DNA of 64,000 nucleotides from Aromatoleum petrolei (lineage in GTDB: Bacteria > Pseudomonadota > Gammaproteobacteria > Burkholderiales > Rhodocyclaceae): the NCBI RefSeq assembly GCF_017894385.1, contig NZ_CP059560.1, positions 4,906,501-4,970,500 on the forward strand. The letters are read 5' to 3'. A program made the translations under genes and the position numbers. Positions 1 through 9,958 of the stretch are shown piece by piece. Positions within the stretch are counted from its first letter, which is position 1. Each line of letters starts with the position of its first letter. The notes below the pieces were generated by a model, which saw only the letters and a list, made by a program, of their open reading frames with translations, had not been told where the DNA came from and searched no databases.

Positions 1-35
1 TGGGCAATGAGACGATGAAGGAGTTCAAGCCATGA
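1..35 (+). CDS. C-terminal tail of an upstream gene (partial, possibly an MCE/MlaD-type protein)
   Basis: Reading from base 3 the frame gives GNETMKEFKP and then TGA at 33-35. This stop overlaps the ATG of the next gene in an ATGA arrangement, so the two are co-translated. The following gene is an ABC-transport auxiliary lipoprotein, and such genes usually follow an MlaE permease, ATPase and MCE-domain protein. The identity is therefore inferred only from context; ten residues carry no domain information. Confidence 0.45.
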   Translation, partial: GNETMKEFKP

Positions 36-685
36 CCACCGATTGCCGGAGCGCCCGGCGCGGTGGGAGCGGGATGCGCCGCGCGGCCTGGCTGGCCGCA
101 ACGCTACTTCTCGGCGCGTGTTCCGTGCTGCCGAAGGCGGAGCCGGTCGACACCTTCCTCCTTCCCTTCGCCCCGGCGCCTGCCGCCGTGACCGCCACGC
201 CGCTTCCCGTTTCATTGCGCGTGGCCAAACCCGCCAGCGGTGTGCATCTTGCCGGACAGCGCATCGTCGTCATTCCTCAGGACAACCAGGTGAGCGTGTA
301 CCAGGGCGCGAGTTGGAGCGAACCCGCACCGGTGCTGATGCGCGATCGGCTGATCGACGCCCTGCGTGCGGATGGCCGGATCGCCGCGTTGAGCAGCGAC
401 GAAGCCCGGCTGCAGGCGGATTACGAAATCGTCAGCGACCTGCGCGCCTTCCAGAGCGAATACCGCGGAGGGGTTCCAGAGGCGGTCGTGCGGCTTGATG
501 CGCGCCTGGTGGAGCGCGAAAGCAGGCGCATTCTCGCGAGCCGGACCTTCACGTCAGGCGAGCGCGCAACGGCTAGCGATGTCCCGGCCGTCGTGAATGC
601 ACTGGGGGTGGCGTCGACGCGCCTCGCGACTGAAGTCGCAACCTGGGCGGTGGACGAAATCCGGCAGACCCCGCTGCGGCAGTGA
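32..685 (+). CDS. ABC-type transport auxiliary lipoprotein (PqiC-like)
   Basis: A 217-residue lipoprotein. The lipobox LLLGAC places the lipidated cysteine at residue 30. The body resembles the ABC_trans_aux/PqiC family, outer-membrane lipoproteins that partner MCE-domain lipid transporters (family knowledge). The start at 32 has a strong AAGGAG box at 18-23 and overlaps the preceding stop. An internal ATG at 74, with GGGAG upstream, would give a more conventional short signal-peptide n-region, so the start is not settled. It is probably the last gene of an Mla/Pqi-type operon that lies mostly outside the window. Confidence 0.8.
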   Translation: MTTDCRSARRGGSGMRRAAWLAATLLLGACSVLPKAEPVDTFLLPFAPAPAAVTATPLPVSLRVAKPASGVHLAGQRIVVIPQDNQVSVYQGASWSEPAPVLMRDRLIDALRADGRIAALSSDEARLQADYEIVSDLRAFQSEYRGGVPEAVVRLDARLVERESRRILASRTFTSGERATASDVPAVVNALGVASTRLATEVATWAVDEIRQTPLRQ

Positions 686-686
686 C

Positions 687-707
687 GCCGCCCGCCCTGG
701 GGGCGGC
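687..707. terminator. Hairpin between convergent genes
   Basis: GCCGCCC at 687-693 and GGGCGGC at 701-707 form a perfect 7-bp stem with a 7-base loop. It lies between the converging lipoprotein gene and MarR gene. Neither side has a T-tract, so it is only a candidate transcript 3' end. Confidence 0.3.
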
Positions 708-731
708 AAGCTCGGGCGGCTGGGTGGGGCA

Positions 732-1187
732 CTACTTTCGGTGCGACTCCTGCCACTTGTCCAGCGAAACCAGCACCCTGTCGAGCAGGATGTGCAGGTG
801 CTCCCAGTCCTCCCTGCTGAGATCCGCGAACATCTCGCGTTCGAGCCCGCGACCGATCTCTTCACCATCGCGCCAGACCTGCATGCCAAGCTCGGTCAGC
901 GCGAGGTGCTGTTGACGGTTGTCATTGACGTTGGGGCTGCGCGTGATGAGGCCGCCGTCCTCGAGAAACGCGATGTTCTTCGACAACAGGGTCTTGTCGA
1001 GGACCAGCATGTTGCCGAGATCCTTCGCGGTGATGCCGGGGTGGTCGTGCACGAGACGCAGAACGCGCAGCTCGCGGACGCCAAGGCCGAAGGCCTTTTT
1101 GAAGTACGTATTGCCCGCCTTGATCGAGATGGTCTTGATCAGGTCGAGCTTGTAGGTGAGATAGGGCGCGTTGGTGTCGTTCATCAT
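732..1187 (-). CDS. MarR-family transcriptional regulator
   Basis: About 151 residues with a winged-helix MarR layout: an N-terminal helix (LTYKLDLIKTISIKAGNTYF), then GVRELRVLRLVHDHPGITAKDLGNML, a recognition helix around KTLLSKNIAFLEDGGLI, and a wing with NDNRQQHLALTELG. Proteins of this family are dimeric DNA-binding repressors or activators that often respond to small phenolic ligands. Two adjacent ATG codons (1187 and 1184) are possible starts and neither has a clear ribosome-binding site. The 45-bp leader ends at a hairpin/T-tract element (1233-1266) that may control the gene. The target is unknown; no divergent partner lies next to it. Confidence 0.85.
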   Translation of the reverse strand: MMNDTNAPYLTYKLDLIKTISIKAGNTYFKKAFGLGVRELRVLRLVHDHPGITAKDLGNMLVLDKTLLSKNIAFLEDGGLITRSPNVNDNRQQHLALTELGMQVWRDGEEIGRGLEREMFADLSREDWEHLHILLDRVLVSLDKWQESHRK

Positions 1188-1517
1188 GATGCGTTGCCGG
1201 CACGATGTCGCCCGGAATGCTCCGTTGGCGTGAAAAAAGGGCAACTCCATTATGACGGAGTTGCCCCGGCCGGAACAGCGCGAGCCGTGATTGGCAGGAC
1301 TCGGCGTAGGAAAGATTCCGCAAGTGCGACCCAATATGCGCCCCCGATCGGCAGGTTGCGGTTGTGGAAGGCATATCGGGGGGCACCATCGGCGACTCGG
1401 CGTCGCCGGTGAGGAATACGCCGACCGATACGACCGCGGAATCGAGCGGGGCGAGCGGCGTGCCGGGACGAAACGCGAGGGGTGAGCTGGCGCCGGAGCG
1501 GGCGCCGCAAAGTCGGC
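1188..1517. other. Gene-free stretch between recJ and the marR gene
   Basis: A 330-bp gap. The only structured element is the inverted repeat with an A/T tract at 1233-1266. Several short overlapping frames are open on the minus strand but none resembles a known protein or has a good ribosome-binding site. The part at 1267-1517 could be the recJ 3' untranslated region or hold a small RNA; nothing in the bases proves either. Confidence 0.4.
1233..1266 (-). terminator. Rho-independent terminator (or operator-like palindrome) upstream of marR
   Basis: On the minus strand GGGCAACTCC (1266-1257) and GGAGTTGCCC (1248-1239) form a perfect 10-bp stem with an 8-base loop, followed by six T (1238-1233). 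This is a textbook intrinsic terminator for transcription coming from recJ. The loop also contains CATAAT, a possible -10 box, so the palindrome could instead be the MarR operator. Confidence 0.65.
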
Positions 1518-3209
1518 TCAGGCCGCTTCGAAATGCTCCAGCATGAGCTGCAGGCTGGTGACGCCGTTATACTCGTTCGGCGCCAGGCGGAACGCCGCGC
1601 GGATCTGCTGCGGCGCACCCTCGGCAAAATTGAAGCGGATCCCGTCGAAGCGCACGTTGTTCCTGGACAGCTGCAGCTTGAGGTGCTTGTCCTTCAGCAG
1701 TCGTTGGTTGTCGACGCGGAACACGTCGTCGAACAGCGGTGCCGGAAAGCCCTGGCCCCAGATATCCTGCTCGATCAGCCGTGCGGCTTCCAGGCTCATG
1801 TAACCGGTTTCGAGCGGCCCGTCGGTGTCCAGCGTGCGCGTCAGGTCCGCGGGTGCCACGAGGGACTGAACGGCTTCCTCGAACACGCGCTGAAAGCGGT
1901 CATAGTCCGCCTCGCGGATCGTCAGGCCCGCGGCCATCGAGTGCCCGCCAAAGCGCAGAATCAGGTCGGGATGCTGCTTGCTGACCAGATCGAGGGCATC
2001 CCGCAGATGCAGGTTCTGGATCGAGCGGCCCGAGCCCTTCAGCTGCCCCTCGTCGCCCCGCGCAAACGCGATCACCGGGCGGTGCAGCCTCTCCTTGATT
2101 CGGCCGGCAACGATCCCGATCACGCCCTGGTGCCAGTCCGGCTCGAACAGGCTGACGGTCGCGCAATTGCCCGGGTCGAAATCCGCCAGGCGCAGCAGGG
2201 CGCCTTCCTGCATGTCCTGCTCGATGCTGCGGCGTTCGCGGTTGAGCCGATCGAGCTCCTGTGCGATGTTGAGCGCGCGGCCCATGTCGTCGGTGACCAG
2301 GCACTCGATGCCGAGGCTCATGTCCGAAAGGCGGCCAGCGGCGTTCAGGCGCGGGCCGAGCCCGAACCCCATGTCGAAAGTGCTCGCGCGCGTGGCGTCG
2401 CGGCCGGCGACCGAGAACAGCGCGCGGATGCCTGGCTGCATGCGGTCCGCTCGCATCCGCGCGAGACCTTGCGAGACGAGGATACGGTTATTGTGGTCGA
2501 GCTTCACGACGTCCGCGACCGTGCCGAGGGCCACGAGATCCAGCAGCTCGCCAAGGTTCGGCTCCTGGCGGCCGGCAAATGCGCCGCGTTCCCGCAACTC
2601 GGCGCGCAGCGCGAGCATGGTGTAAAACATCACGCCTACGCCGGCGAGCGACTTGCTCGGGAAGTCGCAGCCGGGCTGGTTCGGATTCACGATCACGTCG
2701 GCATCGGGAAGCGTGTCACCCGGCAGGTGGTGGTCGGTGATCACCGTCGCCATGCCGTAGCTGCGCGCCGCAGCAACCCCCTCCACGCTGGCGATGCCGT
2801 TGTCGACGGTGATCAGCACGTCCGGCTCCATGCGCGCGGCCAGCTCGACGATGGCAGGCGTCAGCCCATAGCCGTATTCGAAGCGGTTCGGCACCAGGTA
2901 GCCGACGTCGGCACCGAAGGCTCGCAGCGCCCGCACGCCGACCGCGCAAGCCGTTGCGCCGTCGCAGTCATAGTCGGCGACGATCACCATGCGCGCGCCG
3001 GCCTCGATCGCATCGGCGAGCAGCGCGCCCGCTTCGCGCGCCCCCTTCAGGGCTGCGGGCGGAATGAGCGCCTTGAGCGAGTAGTCGAGTTCTTCACGGC
3101 GCGAGATGCCGCGCGCGGCGTAGATGCGGGCCAGCAAGGGGTGGGTGCCGGCGTCGATCAGGCGCTGCATGGAGCGGGGCGGAATCGCCCGCGGCTGGAT
3201 TCGGGTCAT
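1518..3209 (-). CDS. recJ: Single-stranded-DNA-specific exonuclease RecJ
   Basis: A 563-residue 5'-3' single-strand DNA exonuclease used in recombinational and mismatch repair. The DHH phosphoesterase motifs are present: DYDCDG at about residues 79-84, DHH at 159-161, NPNQPGC downstream, and the DHHA1 motif GGHSMAAG in the C-terminal half. Length matches the family. The chosen ATG (3209) overlaps the TGA of the RpfE-like gene by four bases, so the pair is translationally coupled. The frame is open much further upstream, but that part is only antisense shadow of the neighbouring gene. Confidence 0.95.
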   Translation of the reverse strand: MTRIQPRAIPPRSMQRLIDAGTHPLLARIYAARGISRREELDYSLKALIPPAALKGAREAGALLADAIEAGARMVIVADYDCDGATACAVGVRALRAFGADVGYLVPNRFEYGYGLTPAIVELAARMEPDVLITVDNGIASVEGVAAARSYGMATVITDHHLPGDTLPDADVIVNPNQPGCDFPSKSLAGVGVMFYTMLALRAELRERGAFAGRQEPNLGELLDLVALGTVADVVKLDHNNRILVSQGLARMRADRMQPGIRALFSVAGRDATRASTFDMGFGLGPRLNAAGRLSDMSLGIECLVTDDMGRALNIAQELDRLNRERRSIEQDMQEGALLRLADFDPGNCATVSLFEPDWHQGVIGIVAGRIKERLHRPVIAFARGDEGQLKGSGRSIQNLHLRDALDLVSKQHPDLILRFGGHSMAAGLTIREADYDRFQRVFEEAVQSLVAPADLTRTLDTDGPLETGYMSLEAARLIEQDIWGQGFPAPLFDDVFRVDNQRLLKDKHLKLQLSRNNVRFDGIRFNFAEGAPQQIRAAFRLAPNEYNGVTSLQLMLEHFEAA

Positions 3210-4297
3210 CGTGTGCCTGGGGGGTGAGGAGGGGCGAGGTCGGCCACGCCACCCGGCAGCGCCGCGGCTGCGGGTGCGATCGACTTCAGCAGGGTGTCTA
3301 GCGAGAGGGGCTTGCGCCAGAATTTCCATGCATCGGTGGCGCGCGCCTCGAGCGTCATCGTTCCACGGTCGCCCGGCGCCGTGAGCTTCAGCACGCGCAG
3401 GCGTTTGCCACGCAGGGCCGCCGCGAGCGGCGCAAACCAGGCCTGCTCCAGCATCGCCAGCCGGTTCCGCCAGCTGTCGATGTCGAGATGCCGCGCGGGG
3501 AGCATCAGATCTTCCAGCACGACCAGCGAGTTGCCTTCCAGGGCCTTGGCGCAGTTTGGCGCCGCAACTGGGGTGCCGGCCGCGAGGGCGAAACCACGCA
3601 CGAGCGGGTCGGCGGTCTGGATCGTGCGTGCGCCCGATTGCGCGGCGGCGCGAAGCGTGCCCGCGCCCCAGAACCACAGGCTGTTCGCCGGCCTGCGACC
3701 GGCAGCCTCGCGCGCCTGATTGACAGGATGGTTGTGCAGCACCACCTGCAGTTCGTTCATCGTGCGCTGCCACAGGCGCGCGTCATCGCCTTCCGGAAGG
3801 AAGTCGCGGATGGGGCGCCCGACAACGTCGTGCAACGGAAAGAAGCGTGTGCGGGTCGGTGCCTTCAGGCGCAGGTACCAGCGGTTCGGCGTCGCGGCCT
3901 CGAAGCTTCCGAGGTCGCCGAAGGTGGTGTTCAGTTCCGCGACGAGCGGCGCAACCTCGTCCGCGCGCAGTTCGTCCGCTGGAAATTCGCCGAGCAGCAG
4001 GTGCTCGCGTGCGAACGAGAGGTTGACCGGGTCGGCGCACAGCCAGTCCGTGTCGACTGCAGGTGCGGGGAGATCGGGTTCGCCGAGCCGGCGCAGGGCG
4101 GCGAGGGGAAGCGCTCCCGCATCGGCGGGATAGCCCATCAGCCGTGCGAGCTGCGCATCGAGCGGTTCGAAAGGCACGAGGCTGCGCCGTCCCTGGCCGA
4201 GCAGCCATGCGAGCGAAGTCAGTTGGAGGCCCGAGGCGGGCCCGAGGGCGGAGACCGCCGGCCAGAGCAGGCCGGGGACGACAAGATGAATCTGCAT
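3206..4297 (-). CDS. RpfE-type regulatory protein (phosphoglycerate-mutase-like, COG4255 type)
   Basis: A 363-residue protein starting MQIHLVVPGLLWP. It resembles the conserved family named after RpfE, which sits beside recJ in Xanthomonas and many betaproteobacteria; automatic pipelines often call it a phosphoglycerate mutase. No catalytic residues can be assigned with confidence. A central segment NSLWFWGAGTL and the strand pattern agree with an alkaline-phosphatase-like core. No signal peptide or membrane segment is seen. The four-base overlap with recJ supports co-expression. The molecular role is unknown. Confidence 0.7.
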   Translation of the reverse strand: MQIHLVVPGLLWPAVSALGPASGLQLTSLAWLLGQGRRSLVPFEPLDAQLARLMGYPADAGALPLAALRRLGEPDLPAPAVDTDWLCADPVNLSFAREHLLLGEFPADELRADEVAPLVAELNTTFGDLGSFEAATPNRWYLRLKAPTRTRFFPLHDVVGRPIRDFLPEGDDARLWQRTMNELQVVLHNHPVNQAREAAGRRPANSLWFWGAGTLRAAAQSGARTIQTADPLVRGFALAAGTPVAAPNCAKALEGNSLVVLEDLMLPARHLDIDSWRNRLAMLEQAWFAPLAAALRGKRLRVLKLTAPGDRGTMTLEARATDAWKFWRKPLSLDTLLKSIAPAAAALPGGVADLAPPHPPGTR

Positions 4298-4398
4298 GGG
4301 ACGCCGGGTGAAAATCCGCGGCGCAGAGTCTAGCATATCGGCCCGCCCCGCTCGAGCGTGGCACGCAGGGCGCAGGCGGAATCCTGGTTCGTCGCCGC

Positions 4399-4623
4399 TT
4401 AAGCCTTCTTCGCCCAGGCCATGCAATAGCCGTTGGGAGAGATCTCGGTGTCGTTCAGGAAGACCTTGCAGGCGCCCGGGGCGGTCGGCGAGGCGCCCGG
4501 GATGAACAGGTTGCAGCTTTCGCACTTCTTGTCGCCTTCAGGCGTGTCCTTGTATTTCATCGACGTGCGGATGCCTTCGTTCTTCGCAGCCAGGGCGACG
4601 ATCGGAATCATTGCGAGGGTCAT
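4399..4623 (-). CDS. High-potential iron-sulfur protein (HiPIP), body in a frame without its Tat signal
   Basis: A 74-residue frame whose C-terminal part has the HiPIP cysteine pattern: CESC (C34, C37), C52 in GACKVF and C67 in NGYCMAW, ligands of one 4Fe-4S cluster. HiPIPs are periplasmic electron carriers exported folded by Tat. The frame begins MTLAMIPIVALAAKNE, which looks like the second half of a Tat signal. The twin-arginine half (MNQSRRNMLKMVA) lies just upstream in another frame and ends in a TGA that overlaps this ATG. If the sequence is right, the gene is frameshifted or only the truncated form is made by reinitiation. The fold call is firm; functionality is uncertain. Confidence 0.85.
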   Translation of the reverse strand: MTLAMIPIVALAAKNEGIRTSMKYKDTPEGDKKCESCNLFIPGASPTAPGACKVFLNDTEISPNGYCMAWAKKA

Positions 4624-4661
4624 GCCACCATCTTCAACATGTTGCGGCGGGACTGATTCAT
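4620..4661 (-). pseudogene. Out-of-frame twin-arginine leader of the HiPIP gene
   Basis: AGGAGAG (4674-4668 region) precedes ATG at 4661, which opens a 13-codon frame MNQSRRNMLKMVA with the twin-arginine motif SRRNMLK and then stops at TGA 4622-4620. One extra base after GCA would join it in frame to the hydrophobic stretch and body of the HiPIP (…VAMTLAMIPIVALA). The good ribosome-binding site and promoter show this is the original start of the gene. Confidence 0.8.
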
Positions 4662-4698
4662 CGGACTCTCCTGTTATTGCCCATGTCGGGCGACAGTG

Positions 4699-4728
4699 AT
4701 TATCCAGATTAGATAATTATTATTCCAA
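4699..4728 (-). promoter_or_regulatory. Candidate sigma-70 promoter of the HiPIP gene
   Basis: On the minus strand TTGGAA (4728-4723) and GATAAT (4704-4699) are separated by 18 bp inside an AT-rich island that stands out from the GC-rich surroundings. The predicted start lies about 30 bases before the Tat-leader ATG at 4661. Confidence 0.6.
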
Positions 4729-4803
4729 TGAAATTGCATGCGAAGCCCGTCGCATGCGCGCGGTGCGGCGCATGCGGCCGCGTGATCTGACCCGGAAACG
4801 ATT

Positions 4804-4844
4804 CGGGCGTCGCGGAACCGGCTCTGCTGGTCCCGCGACGCCCG
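4804..4844. terminator. Long hairpin downstream of the universal stress protein gene
   Basis: CGGGCGTCGCGG (4804-4815) pairs perfectly with CCGCGACGCCCG (4833-4844), and the intervening bases can extend the helix (ACCGGC with GCTGGT). It lies about 40 bases past the usp stop. There is no long T-tract, so it may mark or protect the mRNA 3' end rather than act as a classic terminator. Confidence 0.45.
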
Positions 4845-4881
4845 TCCGGAATCGGGATGCACTTACGGCATCCGCGGCGGC

Positions 4882-5349
4882 TTATTTCCCGCGAACGAGG
4901 ACCAACGACGTGGTCGCGAGGCGGACCAGGTCCTCCGCGACGTTGCCGACGAACAGGCGAGCGAAGCCGCGGCGCCCGTGCGTTCCGGCGACGATCACGT
5001 CCGCCTGCCACGCATTGGCACCCTCGACGATCCACTCGGCGACGCGCTTGTGGGCCAGTTCGATCTTGTTGTCGCTCTCGAGCAGCGCCGAGTCCGCCTG
5101 CACGCCGGCATCGGCGGCCTTCTTTACCGCGGCCTCGAGCAGGGCCTTGCCGGCCTTGCGCATGGCTTCCTCGACCTGCGCGACGTCGAGCAGGGCCTCC
5201 AGCCCAACCGTGCTGCGCACGGGGGCTTCGTCCGCGACGTGCACGATGCGCAGGGCTGCTCCCAGAGCCTTGGCGAGCGTGATCGCTTCGTCCAGGGCGG
5301 CATTGGAGGTCGCGCTGTCATCGACCGCGACCAGAATCCTCTTGTACAT
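4882..5349 (-). CDS. Universal stress protein, UspA family
   Basis: A 155-residue single-domain Usp protein starting MYKRILVAVDDSATS. The ATP-binding signature is visible near the end: GTHGRRGFARLFVGNVAEDLVR, matching G-2x-G-9x-G(S/N). Family members are cytoplasmic nucleotide-binding proteins induced by starvation, low oxygen or other stress. It lies 87 bp downstream of the lactate permease on the same strand, with a strong hairpin between them, so it may be partly uncoupled from that gene. The exact stimulus cannot be read from sequence. Confidence 0.93.
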   Translation of the reverse strand: MYKRILVAVDDSATSNAALDEAITLAKALGAALRIVHVADEAPVRSTVGLEALLDVAQVEEAMRKAGKALLEAAVKKAADAGVQADSALLESDNKIELAHKRVAEWIVEGANAWQADVIVAGTHGRRGFARLFVGNVAEDLVRLATTSLVLVRGK

Positions 5350-5385
5350 GTGATGCTCCGATGAATACGGGATGATTGTTTGCGC

Positions 5386-5427
5386 GGCGTGGCCGGCACC
5401 GTCCGGAAACCGGGTGCCAGCCACGCC
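5386..5427 (-). terminator. Stable hairpin between lctP and usp
   Basis: On the minus strand GGCGTGGCTGGCACC (5427-5413) and GGTGCCGGCCACGCC (5400-5386) form a 15-bp stem with a single G-U pair and a 12-base loop, starting 10 bases past the lctP stop. The following bases are GCGCAAACAA, with no T-run. It may end most lctP transcripts or stabilise the 3' end. Confidence 0.5.
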
Positions 5428-5436
5428 CCCGGGTCC

Positions 5437-7116
<1,680 letters not shown>

Positions 7117-7344
7117 TTGGTGTGCCCCCGTAATTGTTTGAAGGACCGCGAACGGAGTTCCCGGTGCGCGGCGAACGATACGAAGAAGTTGTCTGACAAG
7201 CTACGGGGGTATTCCCTGTTGGGGGAAACCCTAGGCGCGACGCGGCCTCCCGAGAGTGCCGCAGACGGGCGAGCTCCCAATTCCCGCGCGCGCAGGGCAC
7301 AATGCAGAGTTTCCCGAAAAAGCAGGCGGTTTCCGCCCCAAGCG

Positions 7345-8598
7345 ATGCGATACGAATTACTGGTTGGGCTGCGCTACACGCGGTCGCGAAAACGTGCGCA
7401 GGGCCGCAATCGCTTCATCTCCTTCATTTCGCTCGTGTCGATGCTGGGTACGGGCCTGGGCGTTGCGGCGCTGATCGTCGTGCTGTCGGTCATGAACGGT
7501 TTCCAGGAAGAGTTGCGTACGCGCATCCTGGGGGTCGCGTCGCACATCCAGATATCGGGCCCTGGCGGTGAGTTGGAGTCATGGCAGCAGGTGGCGGACG
7601 TCGCGAGCCGCCATCCGGACGTACGGGCCGCGGCGCCGTATGTGCAGGAGCAGGCCATGCTCTCCTTCGAACAGGCGGTGCGCGGCACCCTCGTGCGCGG
7701 GGTGCTGCCGGACGCCGAGGAAAAGGTCGCCGACTTCGCGCGCCACATGCGCGCGGGCAGCTTCGGTGCACTGCAGCCGGGGCGCTTCGGCATCATCCTC
7801 GGGCGCGATCTGGCCTTCGCGCTACGCGTGCAGGTCGGCGACAAGGTGACCCTGATCGCGCCGCAGGGGCTCGTGACGCCCGCCGCGGTGCTGCCACGAG
7901 TCAAACAGTTCGACGTGGTGGGCATCTTCGAAGCGGGCATGTACGAATACGATTCCGGACTGGCGCTGGTGCACATGCAGGATGCGCAAGTGCTGTACCG
8001 GCTGGACGAGCGCGTGAGCGGCGTGCGTCTCAAGCTCGACGATCTCTTCGCCGCGCCGCGCGTGGCGCGGGAACTGGTCGGATCGATGGAAGCGGACCTC
8101 GCCGTCACCGACTGGACGCGCAGCCACGCCAACTTCTTCCGTGCCGTGGCGCTGGAGAAGACGATGATGACGATCATCCTCTTCCTGATCGTCGCGGTCG
8201 CCGCCTTCAACATCGTCTCGACGCTGGTGATGGCGGTGCAGGAAAAGTACGCGGACATCGCCATCCTGCGCACGTTGGGCGCGAGCCCGGGCTCGATCAT
8301 GGGGATCTTCGTGCTGCAGGGCGCGATCATCGGACTCGTGGGCCTCGCCGGCGGCGTGATCGGCGGCTTGCTGCTGGCCAACAACCTCGACGTGATCATC
8401 CCCGCGCTCGAGGCGCTGACCGGCGCCACGTTGTGGAACAAGGAAATCTATTACATCAGCGAGTTGCCGTCGAAGGTGCTGACGTCGGACGTCGTCACCA
8501 TCGTGTCGGTGTCCTTTGTCCTGACCGTTGTTGCAACCCTGTATCCGAGTTGGCGTGCGAGCCGCGTCAATCCGGCCGAGGCGCTGCGCTATGAGTGA
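7345..8598 (+). CDS. lolC: Lipoprotein-releasing ABC transporter permease LolC/LolE
   Basis: A 417-residue inner-membrane subunit of the LolCDE complex that extracts mature lipoproteins from the inner membrane and hands them to LolA. It begins [17 protein letters not shown], the typical N-terminus, followed by a first transmembrane helix ([21 protein letters not shown]), a large periplasmic domain, and three C-terminal helices of the FtsX/MacB type. Only one permease gene is adjacent to lolD, as in many betaproteobacteria, so it may act as a homodimer. It overlaps lolD by eight bases. The frame is open further upstream, but the ATG at 7345 matches the family N-terminus. Confidence 0.95.
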   Translation: MRYELLVGLRYTRSRKRAQGRNRFISFISLVSMLGTGLGVAALIVVLSVMNGFQEELRTRILGVASHIQISGPGGELESWQQVADVASRHPDVRAAAPYVQEQAMLSFEQAVRGTLVRGVLPDAEEKVADFARHMRAGSFGALQPGRFGIILGRDLAFALRVQVGDKVTLIAPQGLVTPAAVLPRVKQFDVVGIFEAGMYEYDSGLALVHMQDAQVLYRLDERVSGVRLKLDDLFAAPRVARELVGSMEADLAVTDWTRSHANFFRAVALEKTMMTIILFLIVAVAAFNIVSTLVMAVQEKYADIAILRTLGASPGSIMGIFVLQGAIIGLVGLAGGVIGGLLLANNLDVIIPALEALTGATLWNKEIYYISELPSKVLTSDVVTIVSVSFVLTVVATLYPSWRASRVNPAEALRYE

Positions 8599-9277
8599 GC
8601 CGATGAACGAAATTGTGCTGGCTTGCCGCGGCCTGACCAAGAGCTTCCGCGAGGGCGCCGATGCCGTGCGGGTGCTGCACGACGTGACGCTGGAGGTGAA
8701 GCGCGGCGAGCGGTTGTCCATCGTCGGGGCGTCCGGCTCGGGCAAGAGCACGCTGCTGCATCTGCTGGGCGGGCTGGACGTGCCGGGCGCGGGTTCCGTC
8801 GAGCTGATGGGGCGCGAGTTCTCGCGCATGTCGGACGCCGAGCGGGGAGCGGCACGCAATGAAAGACTGGGGTTTGTGTACCAGTTCCATCATCTGCTGC
8901 CCGAGTTCTCGGCGCTCGAGAATGTCGCTATGCCGCTCTATATCCGGCGTCTGGACCGGACAGAAGCGGAAGCACGTGCCGCAGCCGTGCTCAAGGAGGT
9001 CGGGCTCGGCCACCGGCTCGACCACGCGCCGGGCGAACTCTCGGGCGGCGAGCGTCAGCGCGCCGCGATCGCGCGGGCGCTGGTGACGCAGCCGGCCTGC
9101 GTGCTGGCCGACGAGCCGACGGGCAATCTCGACCGCAAGACCGCCGAGGTGATCTTTGACCTGATGCTGAGCCTCAACGAGCGGCACGCGACCAGCTTCG
9201 TCATTGTCACGCACGACGAGGGGCTCGCACGCCGCACGCAACGCACTCTGCGCCTCGAGGACGGACGCCTGCTCTGA
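8591..9277 (+). CDS. lolD: Lipoprotein-releasing ABC transporter ATPase LolD
   Basis: A 228-residue ABC ATPase that drives LolC. It has Walker [10 protein letters not shown], the Q-loop region [16 protein letters not shown] (typical of LolD), the signature LSGGERQR, Walker B VLADEPTG and the H-loop FVIVTHD. The ATG at 8591 lies within the end of lolC, showing tight translational coupling. A second in-frame ATG four codons later could also serve. Confidence 0.96.
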   Translation: MSEPMNEIVLACRGLTKSFREGADAVRVLHDVTLEVKRGERLSIVGASGSGKSTLLHLLGGLDVPGAGSVELMGREFSRMSDAERGAARNERLGFVYQFHHLLPEFSALENVAMPLYIRRLDRTEAEARAAAVLKEVGLGHRLDHAPGELSGGERQRAAIARALVTQPACVLADEPTGNLDRKTAEVIFDLMLSLNERHATSFVIVTHDEGLARRTQRTLRLEDGRLL

Positions 9278-9304
9278 TCGGGTGCCGCAGTTGCCGGGCG
9301 GCCT

Positions 9305-9853
9305 TCAGGGGCCCGAGCTGCGCCGCGCGCGGCGCCCGTGCCAGGCGCGGATCAGCCACACGCGCCAGGCTGCCTTGACGCCGATGTAGCCGACGAGCGA
9401 AAAGACCGCCGCGAGCACGATCAGCCCCAGCGCCAGGGGCTTGCCCAATCCCACCATCCAGTCCGCCAGTGCGCCCAGCCATTGGGCGAACTGCAGTTCG
9501 CCCATGTCGGGCGGCTGCACGAAGCCGTTGGTGCTCATGCCCATCACGCGGCTGCCGACGCCGTATGCCAGCACGTACAGCGGCACGATGGTGAGCGGGT
9601 TCGAATACAGCGTGGTCAGCACCGCCAGCGGCAGGTTGACGCGAAACACCACACACCCTGCTGCCGCAGCGAGTGCCTGGAAAGGGCCGGGAATCAAACC
9701 GCAGAACAGGCCCAATGCGATCGCTCCCGCGGCCGAGTGGCGATTCACGTGCCACAGGCGCGGATGGAGCAGGGAGTTGGCGAAGGGACGCAGCCAGCGG
9801 TTGCTGTGCACCGATTCGTGATTCGGCAGGAAGCGTTTGATCGTGTTGCGCAT
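9305..9853 (-). CDS. DUF2062 membrane protein
   Basis: About 182 residues, starting MRNTIKRFLPNHESVHSNRWL when the ATG at 9853 is used. The DUF2062 hallmark is seen: SAAGAIALGLFCGLIPGPFQ followed by YSNPLTIVPLYVLAYGVG. Three or four hydrophobic helices indicate an inner-membrane protein. The C-terminus is basic (RAWHGRRARRSSG). The biochemical function of the family is unknown. The gene converges on lolD and is divergent from comEC. Confidence 0.85.
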   Translation of the reverse strand: MRNTIKRFLPNHESVHSNRWLRPFANSLLHPRLWHVNRHSAAGAIALGLFCGLIPGPFQALAAAAGCVVFRVNLPLAVLTTLYSNPLTIVPLYVLAYGVGSRVMGMSTNGFVQPPDMGELQFAQWLGALADWMVGLGKPLALGLIVLAAVFSLVGYIGVKAAWRVWLIRAWHGRRARRSSGP

Positions 9854-9958
9854 TCTCGCTGTGGGGGTCGAAGTCCTGTTTTTCGTGACGACGGTCGCCC
9901 GTGTCATGCTGCACGCAGCCCTTGCCCCCGTTCGCTTCTGCGGGCATGATGCGCGCTT

